Of a stretch of 64,000 nt of DNA, positions 11,514-22,910 are shown in pieces. Positions within the stretch are counted from its first letter, which is position 1. Every line of letters starts with the position of its first letter. Origin of the DNA: Rhinopomastus cyanomelas (taxonomy: Eukaryota; Chordata; Aves; Bucerotiformes; Rhinopomastidae); assembly GCA_013400115.1 (NCBI GenBank), contig VXBP01003659.1, forward strand, positions 186,001 to 250,000, given 5' to 3'. The notes under the pieces were generated by a model that saw only the letters and a program-made list of their open reading frames with translations, searched no databases and was not told where the DNA came from. Made by a program: the position numbers and the translations under genes.

Positions 11514-12600
11514 CTTCTGCACCTGTGTGTTCCTTTCCTGTACCAAAAAGATAGGGACGATTATCCATAGGGACGATTATCCACAGGGAATGGCAACCAG
11601 ACTGGATCTCTGAGTCCAACAGGGTGAACCTTTTAAAACATCGCTGCTGATTTTACGGCTACTAAATCCCAAGGCATTTCCTTGACAATCCCTAAATTCC
11701 TTCTTTGTGGTATCTCTAGTTGAGATTAACTGCGTGCGTCAAGCCCTCAGCGAGGGGCGCAGCGTTCGGGGAACTCGCGGTGAGGTTCAGTTGTCGGTCC
11801 GGTGATACCAAACCGAAGCAGGACCAGCCTCGCGGAGGGCAATTGCAGCGCGTTACGGTGCGAGTCGCACACCGCGATTAAACTCCCAGGAGCTACTTGG
11901 CAGCAGCGGTTGCTCTGAAGGGGGGCACCGATTACCATGTCCACGATGCTTCTGGCAATCAGAAATCATGATGGCAAACACTGCATCAGCTGAGCAGGTA
12001 CCTCCTCAGCAGCACCACAGATATGGGTTTATTGGCCTTGAAAGCAGCGTTATGCACGGAAATCAACCGTCTGCTCTTCTGTGTGGGCCCAGCGCTTGAT
12101 CTGCACATCGTGACCCGGCTGTGCTGGCAGGGACCGTGCGAGGCACCGTGAATGGTTTATGGCTAAAGTACTTCCTGGGGTTGAGTTTGTCTTTCGTGTC
12201 TTAACTGCAGGCTGGCTGCAATTACGTTAGAAACCATGGTTTACTTCTGATTTATAAAAATAGCCTTGCGAAAGAGTGAAGCCATCAGGAGGTGTTAACA
12301 TCTGCTTTGGAGGTCCTGAGTTATTTATGCTTAATGGCTTTCCCCAGGATTTAGGATGGGGCAGCCTTAAGGTTCTCGCCGCCCATAAAACACTAATGGC
12401 TCTGCGTGGCAAAGGCGGTATTTTTTTTCTCAGCGTGTTTTGACACCTAATATTTTAAGGGATTTGTAGAGAGCTCTTGTTTTGCGGCACAAACGAGTTT
12501 TATTAAGGTGCTTTTGCCACTGACTTCTGGGGACGCTTCACACGTTAACGTGCACGTGATGCATCTTCCTAAATGTGGTGGGTTTCGCTGCAAAGCAGCT

Positions 12601-12739
12601 CAGAACCATACAGAACGTTAGGGATGGGAAGGACCGAAAAATCATCCAGTCCAATTCCCCTGCCAGAGCAGGACCACCTCCTGGACTGGATGATCTTTGG
12701 GGGTCCCTTCTCATCCCTGATGTTTTGTGATTCTGTGAA
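12601..12739. mobile_element. Head-to-head pair of CR1 3' ends (palindrome)
   Basis: A minus-strand CR1 end (12601-12681) abuts a plus-strand CR1 end (12682-12739, ending GTTTTGTGATTCTGTGAA), so the two arms can form a long imperfect hairpin. Confidence 0.9.
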
Positions 12740-12770
12740 ATCAAGTGGCTGCTCACTCAAGGGTTTATTG

Positions 12771-12821
12771 CACAGAATCACAGAACATTAGGGATTGGAA
12801 GGGGCCTTGAAAGACCGTCTC
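12771..12821 (-). mobile_element. CR1 3' terminal fragment
   Basis: CACAGAATCACAGAACATTA followed by GGGATTGGAAGGGGCCTTGA, only about 50 bp. With the neighbouring pair it makes three CR1 ends within 220 bp. Confidence 0.88.
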
Positions 12822-15270
12822 ATTTGTTCTTTGGTGGGATGCAAGCTAGAAAAAGTCAAACGTTAATCTCACGATGTTTCTGACAGCTGAGAACTATGTG
12901 ATTGCTTTAAAGATGCAAACTTCCTGGACCTTGGTCATCCTTCCTGCTTTTCATCCTGCCCTACCGCGTTGATGGCTGGGCGCAAGGTCCAATGTCAAGC
13001 GGTAATAAAGCAATTACAAGAAACACAATTCATTCTGGAGTGCATTAAGCAAGAGCTAAATCAAGGCATGTAATTAACAACACCAGGAGAAGACACAGTC
13101 AGGACAAAATGGTTTAACCCCTGTATTCCTCGCAGCATTAACTACCTTGGCATTAACTCACAACCGGTCAGGGATAACCCCCCAAGTGACCGGCACAGAC
13201 GCACTCAGGCTTTTTGGTGACTTATGCAGAGAGACTCACGCATCCGTCGTCCCCGACCGTTCCTGTAGACTCATGGACTCGGTTTTAACTGGGTTTATTT
13301 TGGGTTTGTCCATCTGGTCTCATTACTAGAAGATTGTGCTCAGGAAGGCTCAATAACAAACATGAAACAACTCAATATATCAAGTTTCCAGTATTTTTCT
13401 TGCATTTGTTCTTTTTAATTAGAGAGCAGAGCAAATTCCGGCCGTGGGATCCAGGCGGTTATTAAGCGATAGCGAAGCAGCGCTGCTTTATTGACTAATT
13501 CCCCAGACTTTTATTATGTTTCCTGGCAAAATGTGATTTATAGGAAAGTTAATAAAGGCATCCTCACCTAGTGCACCTGGAGACAGGACATCTACAAGGG
13601 GAAGACATTTAGACTAATAAGTGAAATCACAAATCTGGGAGCTGAGATGGGGTTTTATTTCTGCGTTAGCAGAGAACTGGTGCAGGCTTGGGCGTTTAAC
13701 ATCTCCCTCCACAGCCGGCTTTGCCTGTCAAATGGGATGGTGGTTTCTCTGGGTTTCCAGAAGCACGCCGACTGACGGCAGCACCGAAAGGTTTTTAAGT
13801 CTGAATGCTGCAAATCATCACTGTTTTCCTCTCTCTATTCTGTCCTCCTCACGAATGCTTGAGACGTGATTTCTTTATTTACCTCATTCCTGAACTGACA
13901 GTAGCTGCTTAAAAGCTGGAAGTTCTTGCCAAAGTCTTGTCATGTTTGGAATGATTTTTCTATTTTCCTCCTTTTTTTGTGTGTTTCCTTTGGTGCTGCT
14001 GTACGAGCAAAGCCCTGTGCTGTGGGGGCTTTCTGTGGGCTCTCCTGAGGCCTGGAGGGAGACACCGGGGCACAGACAACCCGGGAGGTTGGTCCCCACC
14101 ACGTGCATCGGTTCCAAAACCAGCTATAAGAGAGATCACAGTTAGACCAGAATTGGACAAATGCAATTTAAAATAAACGCACTGATTCCGATTCCTAATA
14201 AGGTTAGGGATGCAATTGTGTGATGACTAATTTGTATGCCTAATTACCGTGATTGTATGTGCAAATCAAGTCATTATCGAAGTAAATAACCATAATCAGT
14301 TATTTTCATGGGTAATTATTCAATTTTATGCACAATGGCAATAACTGGGTGTGCAAATCAAGCATGCAATTGTGCATACATATTCAACACACACTTGTGT
14401 GTCTAATCCTCTTTCTTCTTCCCGCGGGTCTGTCTCATTTCCCATTCGTTCCTCCGGTGCGGCCTCACCACCTCGTTATTGCTAGGGGTGAGGATTTGGG
14501 AACTCCTCTGTTCTGGAACCGCCTGACTTCTGAGCGTTTAATGTCCTTCACTGAACGGCCTCTCCTGGAAGATGGCTACTGCCTTCTTGCTCTTGGCACA
14601 GGCGCACACCCTTGTCCCTCACTGGATGGGCAATTCCTGAAGAGGGGGCTGAACCAGACACGGTCCCTCTTGGCTTCATACGCCAAACCTGCACTTTTGT
14701 GACCTGTTAGGAAGACTCCAGGTTGTTCTGGTTTTGTTTTTGTGCTCACACACACAATTACCTTGGGTTTTTAGACATAAACAGGAGCATCTTTGTCATC
14801 GAGAGGGACTTCATGCTGTGCTGCACCAGAGATGTCCCTTGGCTGTCATTAAAGGCAAGGAACACACTGTTCTCACTTGCTTGCCACACAGGTCTGATTT
14901 ACAAAAGCACTTTGGTGCTGACCTAATTCAGCTCCCGCTGAAGACACATGGAAGGAAATCCCATTGACCTCAATACAAGTGAAGTTTATCACTGCCAAGA
15001 GCTTCTGAAAGCATCACCCTGTTTTCCTGCCTCAGGACCTGAATTTGTAGGTGTGTAATTATCCTCAACCCTAAATCCTTTTAGTTTCAGGACTCTGAGA
15101 GACATTGACTGTGACCCACTAATCCCCTGACACCAGCGTCACTCTGGTGAAGGTCTGGCCCAAGCGACGTTGCTGTGCTGTCCCTCCATTACGCCTGTGG
15201 TCAGGATAGAGCACATGCAGCTCAGCCCAGTACAGCCCCCAGTGCCAAAGTTGCTGCTAGTTACTGGTAT
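12822..15270. other. Unique flank with AT-rich blocks
   Basis: No CR1 and no convincing gene. Two AT-rich, motif-dense blocks stand out, 13370-13560 and 14140-14400. Confidence 0.55.
14140..14400. promoter_or_regulatory. AT-rich motif cluster, candidate conserved enhancer
   Basis: TGTGCAAATCAAG occurs at 14258-14270 and 14350-14362. ATGCAATTGTG occurs at 14210-14220 and 14364-14374. TAATTA cores occur between them. These resemble POU/octamer, C/EBP and homeodomain sites. No ORF or TE explains the block. Confidence 0.3.
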
Positions 15271-15357
15271 GTTCCTTGGTCTAGGGGGTCCTGTTCTGGC
15301 AGGGGGTTGGACTAGATGACCTTTTGAGGTCCCTTCCAGTCCCTAATGTTCTGTGAT
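15271..15357 (+). mobile_element. CR1 3' terminal fragment
   Basis: GTTCCTTGGTCTAGGGGGTC, the ACTAGATGACCTTTTGAGG core and CCCTAATGTTCTGTGAT. Confidence 0.9.
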
Positions 15358-16499
15358 ATCTTCCTTCCACACCTCTGCCCAGGGCTGGGAGGCAGAGGAA
15401 GCATCCTGACTTCAGTCTGCCCCAGGAGGGGTGTCTCACTTCTCTGTTTAGCCAAGGAATTTAATTTCTGTTATTCGTCTTCTGTGTCCCTTCTTGCTCC
15501 CGATAGATTTCCTCAGTCTCATGGATGCTAATCTCATTGTCCAGGAATTGGCAAAGGGTAATTAGCCGCTGCAGTAATGATCTGTCTTCCAAACGATCGT
15601 GGCCTTTCATCATGCACCATTTCCAACGCTTCCTAACTATGCACTGAGCGCAGGAGCTGCTGCGGAGAGGGAGCAGAGCCACTTCTCGGTGCTCCGTGTC
15701 AACGGAGGAGGCTCTGCCCGGCGCACGGGAGCACCCCAGGAGGCAAAACAGGAGGCAGTGGAGAAGAGAAGCCGTAGTTTCAGGACAGAGACATTCTCTT
15801 CCGTGCATAGTCCATCTTTCACGTGCGTTGGGGAGAACCTTAAACCACTCGCCTCCCTATTTTTGAAGCTCCTAAGGACAGAGGTGCGTGTGTAGCTGCT
15901 AGTGTGCTGTGTAGACATGCCCTTGGAGAAGCAGTGGGCGAATCCTGCCTTCAGAAGCGTAGATTCCCTGAGGCAGGCACCTCCAATGTGTGGGTGTGCT
16001 GTCTGCTGGTGGTGCAGGGGAGGATGTAGCTGCTGGGCGCCTCAGGGAAGAGCCCAGCTCCTTGTACTGAAAACAAGAGCATCTTCCTTTTGTTCCGCGC
16101 CTACAAAACAAACTCAGGGTACTGCCTGCAGAGCAGCGCACTGCGGGTGAGCCAGCGAGGCTCTCCGAGACCGTTTGCTCGAGGGCAGGATTTCTCCTGC
16201 TATCACTTAGCCATAAAACACGAGTAGTAATCCTTCCCTGTGTTGTAGGGGTACAGGCAGTCCAATTAAAGTTTATGAAGCATGACCTCAGATCCTTGAA
16301 GCCAGGATATGCAAAGCAAGACTTTAAGTTACTCATTACTGTTTATGACACTCTGAGTCGTGTGTTTTTCAATCAGACGGTGGCCTGACCAGGAAACGGG
16401 TCTGACTTCATGGGCAGGGACATGATTTTGAGGAGGGGAGAAGCACAGTCGTTGTTAACTATGTGCTGTGCATCACCTGGTGAATCATTTCGTCTGCGT
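15358..16499. other. Unique non-coding flank
   Basis: No repeat and no recognised gene. Short overlapping frames occur on both strands. Confidence 0.55.
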
Positions 16500-16647
16500 A
16501 CCTGGAACACGCTGCGTGGACTTGGAGGTGTTTGAGGCCAGGCTGGATGGGGCTCTGGCCAGCCTGATCTAGGGTGGGGTGTCCCTGCCCATGGCAGGGG
16601 GGCTGGAACTGGGCGATCCTGTGGTCCCTTCTAACCCTGACTGACTG
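16500..16647 (+). mobile_element. CR1 fragment, second subfamily
   Basis: ACCTGGAACACGCTGCGTGG, GTTTGAGGCCAGGCTGGATG, GGGGCTCTGGCCAGCCTGAT, GGGGGGCTGGAACTGGGCGA, CCCTTCTAACCCTGACTGAC. Its 3' end directly abuts another CR1. Confidence 0.85.
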
Positions 16648-16738
16648 TGCGACTTGGTCCAGGTGATGCTGCTGTGGCAGGGTGATTGGACTAGATGATC
16701 TTTCGAGGTCCCTTCCAATCCCTAATGATTCTGTGACT
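16648..16738 (+). mobile_element. CR1 3' terminal fragment fused to the preceding CR1
   Basis: GTGCGACTTGGTCCAGGTGA to CCTAATGATTCTGTGAC. It follows without spacer the end of a CR1 of a different subfamily in the same orientation. Confidence 0.9.
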
Positions 16739-18956
16739 GGGGGGTAGGAATTTGTGCCAGGATTTCCCTGTTTCAGAAAGCTTAACGCCCGTGTGCGCTC
16801 GTCTGCTGCCATATGACTGGAAGGACTTTATGACGTAGCACCTGATTTTCGTGCTGACAGTGATGCGCTCGTGGTCACACCAGACACCTCCTAGCTCGGG
16901 TCTGGCACTGAACGCTGAGGATTTGTTTATGAATGGCTTAGAAAAGGAGATTTACTTTGCTTTAAGGGCAGCTGAGCAGACTCACTTGATTGGATTACAG
17001 AAAGTGAGAGCAGTAAATAAAACCTGATCCCCAATATTTAACATACGAGTGACACGAAAGAAGAAAAGATTAACTGCCGTGTCAAGATGTGGCAACTGTA
17101 AGTCCACTGTTTGGCTATTTAACTAGTAGAATCACAGGAGGAGCAAACAGAACCCATCTGCCACCCCTCTGCCTTTCAGAAAACCCCAAAACGGAAGCTT
17201 TACATTTTGACAGGTAGAACATTTTCTAGTTGTTTGCCAGCTCTGTCTCATCTCACACATTTGAGCGGTTCTGCCAAGCTTCACGAAATCAATATCCCCA
17301 GACTGACTCCAGACACTCTGCTGGATCGTTGCAGCTCCATTATTTCAGCAGAGCTCTGTAATTTCGCACCATCAGAGCGCTGCTCCTCTTTATTTATGCT
17401 GACCGTTAACCCAGGAGGTCCTCATCGAACGCATCTGGTTGCGTGGCGCTCATGACATTATTAGAGGCAGGTGAAGCATCTCCAGCCTACTCTGGTCCCC
17501 TAAATTGAATCTGAGCTTTCTGGTTCAGACTTTGTACAGATTGTAATGCTAACGCTCCTTTTCTAACTTGATTTGAGCCTCTATCGCAGTCCTGAATCAG
17601 CTGTGGGGTCCCTGCAGCAATGAAGAAGGTGAATTATGTACCTGGACTAAAAACCATGGGGCGATAGGCTGTGACCTGTCACAGAGCCTTTCTGCATTTC
17701 TATTAGCCAAAACACATCAGCAGTGAATAACGTCCTGTTAGGGAGCTCTTGGAAGTGATATAAAGCCAGTGCTGCTGGCACATCACAGGAAGAGCCCGCA
17801 CCCCGACAGCCTCTCTGCGAGCGGAGCAGGCAGAGCGCAGCAGCTCAGCACTCGGCCTCAGAACCCGCCGTCCTTTCCCTGAGACAACCTCACGTCTTCG
17901 CCTTGAAGAACCCCAACGATTCAATCTGCTTCTGGCTTCCATCAGGAACTCCCGGGAGCACACGCGTGTCGGTTATCTCGCTTCAACAGCAGGCATCTAC
18001 AGGAAGGTGCAGGTGTGCTCGTCCTCACAACCCCATCTCCCCAGCACCTTCTCCTGCGCTCGGCACTGCCGCTTCAGCTTTCTACCTTTGGGCTGGGATG
18101 CAACCACAAAGCACCGGCTGCACTGCGTGGCCCTGCTTTTAAAAGATGATCAGGCACCCTCAGATACGTCCAGCCCGCGGGCCCAGAGGAGAGAAGAGTC
18201 GGCTCCAGAGTGCACACGGAGGCACAGAATCTTTTTCATCCACGTGCGGGCAAACTTTCACGCTGCAGCGGTATGAAATTGCTGAAGGCAAACAAAGCCA
18301 CTTTGCCAGGTGGTCTTGCAGTTTATTTTTACCTGATGACGGCATTTGCATTGGGAGTGAGGTACAGCAGCAGACAGCCCACCGGGGCAGCATCAGTGGA
18401 ACAGATACTGCAAAGAACAAAACCCCTCCTGATCTTTCCAAGTGCCCCATGTGCGTAAACGTGAGACCTGTCGCTGTGACAGACGAAGAGAGTCGTGAGC
18501 AAACACTCTAGACAACGGTGGAATAGCACGGGCGTACGAAGTACCACGCTGACGGTCCCACACGTGCTTGAAGCCAGTGCAGCTGGCCCAGCCTGGCCTG
18601 GCTTTGCCCCCACTTTACCTAGGGACACGGTGTCTATCTAACAGCTCTGTGAGGCCGTGTGAGTCTTGCTGTCTGTGGTAGTAGTTTCATAACCAGCAGT
18701 CTGTACCTCACTGCCTGCCCTACCCTGGGGCTGCAGCCCTGGCTCACCACAACTTTCCATCCTTTCCCATCCCCTGCTACTGCCATGGGAGATGGTGCAG
18801 GTTCCCCTTCCCTCTCTCCAGCCCAGATATCCTGATCAAAAATACCACTATGGATTCCACCACGCAGGGTCTACTTGTGGGCTATGGGGAGCACGTGCTG
18901 GCTCCACAGCAGGGCACTTCTGGGGACAGCTATGAGGAAAACCATGGAGTGTGTTT
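16739..18956. other. Unique flank with one TATA-like site
   Basis: No CR1 seen. TATAAAG at 17759-17765 is followed by a GC-rich stretch. The frames here match no known family. Confidence 0.55.
17759..17765 (+). promoter_or_regulatory. TATA-like element
   Basis: GATATAAAGCCAG followed by a GC-rich leader-like stretch (17790-17880) with no clear ORF. It could be a promoter of a non-coding transcript. Weak evidence. Confidence 0.15.
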
Positions 18957-18960
18957 CTGT

Positions 18961-19230
18961 GCGACTTGGTCTAGGTGATCCTGCTCTGGCAGGGGGTTGG
19001 ACTGGATGATCTTCTGAGGTCCCTTCAAATACCTGATGTTCTGTGATTCTGTGACTTGGTCTAGATGATCCTGCTCTGGCAGGGGGTTGCACTGGCTGAT
19101 CTTCCGAGGTCTGTTCCAATCCCTGATGTTCTGTGATTCTGTGACTTGGTCTAGGTGATGCTGCTCTGGCAGGGGATTGCACTGGATGATCTTCTGAGGT
19201 CCCTTCCAGTCCCTGATGTTCTGTGATTCC
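18961..19230 (+). repeat. Three exact-length 90-bp tandem copies of the CR1 3' end
   Basis: Units at 18961-19050, 19051-19140 and 19141-19230 each begin with an ACTTGGTCTAG(G/A)TGAT segment and end TGATGTTCTGTGATTC(T/C). They differ at only a few positions each. The 165-codon minus-strand frame over the array is repeat-derived. Confidence 0.95.
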
Positions 19231-19818
19231 ATAGTGATGGAGGATTAGCTGCATCTGCAGGGCTGCTGTCAAAGCATCCAAAAAGCTTATTTTATAACTG
19301 GGCTGGGTTGCACACAGGAGTAATTTCAGAGGTGTGTGCTTCTTAGTGCTTGTGCAGAACTTCACCAAACTTTACCCCCGTGAACCTCAGGGACTGCAGG
19401 CAGCTTCCGCAGAACAGCACAGTTAATTCTCCGATGACCTCGCAGCAGTTCTGGAGATAACAAGCCGACCTTTAGCATTCTTTTCTACACTGAAAACACT
19501 CTTAATCTGTTAAAACAGGAAACTGCAGATTAACATTTGATGCTTTACCGCAAACAACAAATTTCCTATTTATACAGATTTAAAATGCTACCTACTTGAA
19601 CCTGTTAGCACACAAAATTCAAACACAAGTATGAAAATATGTCACGTAAGCTTCACGTGTTATTGACTTGTAAAACTTCCACGCTGTGACTAGCAGCTGC
19701 AAGTAATGTCAGGGAAAAGCACAGGTTTTCTAAAGCGCTGTTAGTTGCTATTCGGATCATAAATACCTTTACCACCTTCTGGTCTTCACCTGACACCCAG
19801 CCTTCACCTTCACCACCT

Positions 19819-19842
19819 TCTGGTCTATATTCATAGACCAGA
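19819..19842. repeat. Perfect 10-bp inverted repeat with 4-base loop
   Basis: TCTGGTCTAT - ATTC - ATAGACCAGA. The left arm is part of a CACCACCTTCTGGTCT-like phrase that also occurs some 40-50 bases upstream (ACCACCTTCTGGTCTTCACC), so a local duplication is involved. Confidence 0.85.
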
Positions 19843-22758
19843 GTGGAGCCTTGTCCTAAAATTCAATATAGTTTCTCATGTGCACTGCTAAAGAATTGTT
19901 ATAGCTTGAGAGAGAAGTTTCTATGGATGTGAGATACACCGCTTGTTCCCATCAACTGCACGTGCTTGGCACTGCCTGTTCTGGTTTAACTTCACCCTCA
20001 GAGGGGATTATCTGGACTCTCTGGTGTGCTCTTTCTACAAAAAAAAAAGGTCTAAGTACCCAAAACCACAGTCTGTTTGCAAGTGAAGAAGCTAGTCAGG
20101 AGGTGTGCTGACAGCAAATTTAGTTTGGCTAGTTTTACGACGAGCACCGTACTCCACGCGTGCATTTTGCATTCAATCAGCTCTTTAGTAAGATCTTTCC
20201 CCAATAATGTGAAAATGCATTGATAATGCCTGTAAGTGGTTTCTATAATAAGATTTTTAATGAGTTGGAATATTAAATTAAGCTTTGTAGAGATGCTTGA
20301 GGTGTTGTTACGACTGACTAACAAACTGCACACCATCAACTTCATCACAAAGACTCGGTTTTGCCTCTCCTCATACAACAGCATGGAACTCGGATGTTGG
20401 AACCACCAGCTACTTTGCACTGCAAATCATGTTTTGTTTACTCTTTGGCAACAATCTTGCTGTGATTTCTGAGCCCAGCTGCAGGAGCCATCCAGCTGTT
20501 TGGTCAGCCCAGCGTCATCTTGCTCCCGGCTGGTCCTGGAGTGGATTTTCAGGCCCCGTGTTCCTTGCTGCATGGCAGCCCAGTGGCACCACAGCCCGGT
20601 CCTGCAGCCCAGCTGAGATCAGGTCTCTGCCCAGTGAGAGCTGAGAGTTTCTCATTCTCTCTCCTCTGCTTGTAGCTGAGATGTCCTTCAAAGTAAGAAG
20701 AGGGGCAAATGTCCCTCTGTTTGCCGTCTGAATGGCCAGTGCACAGCGGACGAAGCGTGTCCCAACCTTATGCAGCTGGCGTGTAAATCCAAACGATTGA
20801 TGTGATCGCACAGCAACCAGCAAGGGAAGAGTTTAGCAGAAGTATTTCTGCTTCTGTAGTGACTGTCTAAGTGTTAGGCATTAGCCACATACCTTGGATT
20901 GCCCTTTCGTTAGCATCTACTGGTGGTATAAGAAAGTTATGCTCCTAACCTCTAAAAATCAAGGACAACCCTATCATGGGATCTTGCTGCATGTGAGTTG
21001 CTGTGCTCTTGGCTTCTAGCAGTGTTACTGCACAGTGATTGCGTGCCTTGTCACGTAACTGGGACTCCACACACGTCCCATCCTGCCTTTCCCATCACGG
21101 GAAGGGAGCCTCGCTGTCTGGTGGATGTTGCGTGCTCTGTTGTTCGGGTAATGGGCCAACGGCAAACGAAGGGTGAAACGACCTGCGTCACACTTAATCT
21201 GAATGGCAGGCGCTGTCTCAAACAGAGGACGTGAGTACCTTTCTTAGAGGTCTTCTAGCTCATTTGTAAATCTACGAGCACTCTGCTCATCATTCACGTT
21301 TCGCTTCAGCTCATAGATTCTTCCTTTACCTTCCCACTTCTTACTCTTCTCTCTGAGGTTTTCGTACCTCAGAGTGACACGCCACTGAAAAAACTCCCAG
21401 TGAGCTGAGAGCAGAGCGTGTTTTGTCTTGATGTTGATTCTGGCTCAAAGAATCTTGAGATGCTGTGAGAAAAGCTCTGTTCCTCCAGATCCCTGTGCTG
21501 TGAGAGCTTACCCAGCGCCAACTCCTTCAGCCACCAAATGATGGCAGCGACACAGACCTTTGCCAAGTGTGACGAGAACAGCGCTGTCAATGATCTATTG
21601 CATAGATTTAGCACCCAGCATTAGCTGGAGTTTCTAACCCCAAGGAAGTGAGAAGCTGTTGGCTGTGCAGGCTTGTAATGTCAATGCTGTGTGTCAGTCC
21701 AGCAGGATTTACACCCTAACCAAAGCAAACAACAGCTAGAAAACACGCTTCGTGCCGTAGGGATGGCGCTGGCTTTCTCACTCCAAACAGAAAAGAAAGT
21801 CAACTGTTTTATTGGTAGCTCTTGGTAGAGGGTACATTGCTGTGACTGCTGGTTTTCAACCTGAAGATGCTGAATGCTGCTGATGAGCTGGCAGTGCTGA
21901 GGAACATGGAGCTGCTGCTGAATATTCAGCAAGGTTAAGGGCAGCTATCAGGCACCTACCATCGCATCAAATGGGCTGCAGCATCTGATTTTAACGTACA
22001 GAGGCAATGCTCTGCAGCTGTGGAGTAGCTCAGCCGTGCTGCGTCTCGCCACACTCGAGTGCGGAGCACTGGAGGGCATTCAGCTTGCTGAGAAAGGTCA
22101 AAGCCAGACTACATCAGCTTCTGAACCTAACCAGTCCAAGCTCTTTTCTGCCTATTAGGATGACTGAAGAAAAGCTGTGTTTTAATGTGTGACATCCCAA
22201 AGCATTTCTTGAGGCAGATGAGAAATTTCCTGCCAAGGAAAGGAGCGGTTGTCTGCAAGTGAGGTCTCCCGAAGCAAGCGGCGTAGCGCAGCTCCATTTC
22301 AGACAAAACCCGTGTCCTCAGCGAGCCAGCTGGAGGTTTGGTGACGAAGTGCTTATCTCAACAGCCATTCAGATTTTGCCATCCTCTAATTTGGTTAAGG
22401 AGAAAAAAGCTCCCTGTTTATTTTGCGGTGATATGGAAACTGGAATAAACAGTGCTTGAAGAACGCACCGTGGCCTGACGTATGCCACAATCAAATCCTA
22501 TTTTCTACATTTTAAAAGCTTGTAAAGTGCAGTGTGCCAGCTTGTAAATAGATATGAGACTCTCTTTTGGCAGAACACCGAAATGAACCAAAAATAAAGG
22601 TGGCTTGATACGCAAAACCTCAGCGACGGAGCGGGGCCGGCCGCACAGAGGGGAAGGCAGCGTCAGCCCGACCTGGGCCAGGTCATGTACCAGCTGCAGG
22701 GAGGCTCTTCACTGTCTGGGGAGCATTCAGATGCCAATGAAGTGTTTCTGTACTTACA

Positions 22759-22910
22759 GGTATAAATACATATTTACACTTATAGAAGTGCAAATACTGG
22801 TATAAATACCTGGTATAAATACATATTTATACTTACAGAAGTGTAAACGCTGCTATAAATATACCCAGAGTAAATACAGGTTTATACTTCTAGACGTGTA
22901 GATACTGGCT
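22759..22910 (+). repeat. 53-bp minisatellite, about 2.8 copies, with TATAAATA motifs
   Basis: GGTATAAATACATATTTA at 22759 recurs at 22812. A third, more diverged unit from about 22865 keeps GTTTATACTTCTAGACGTGT. Each unit carries TATAAATA-like elements and an ACTTNNAGAAGTGTA-type palindrome. Confidence 0.85.

Noticed and set aside
18871..19368. 165-codon minus-strand frame with internal repeats
   Set aside because: It is the translation of the three-copy CR1 tandem array. The repeated peptide comes from the repeat, not a protein gene.
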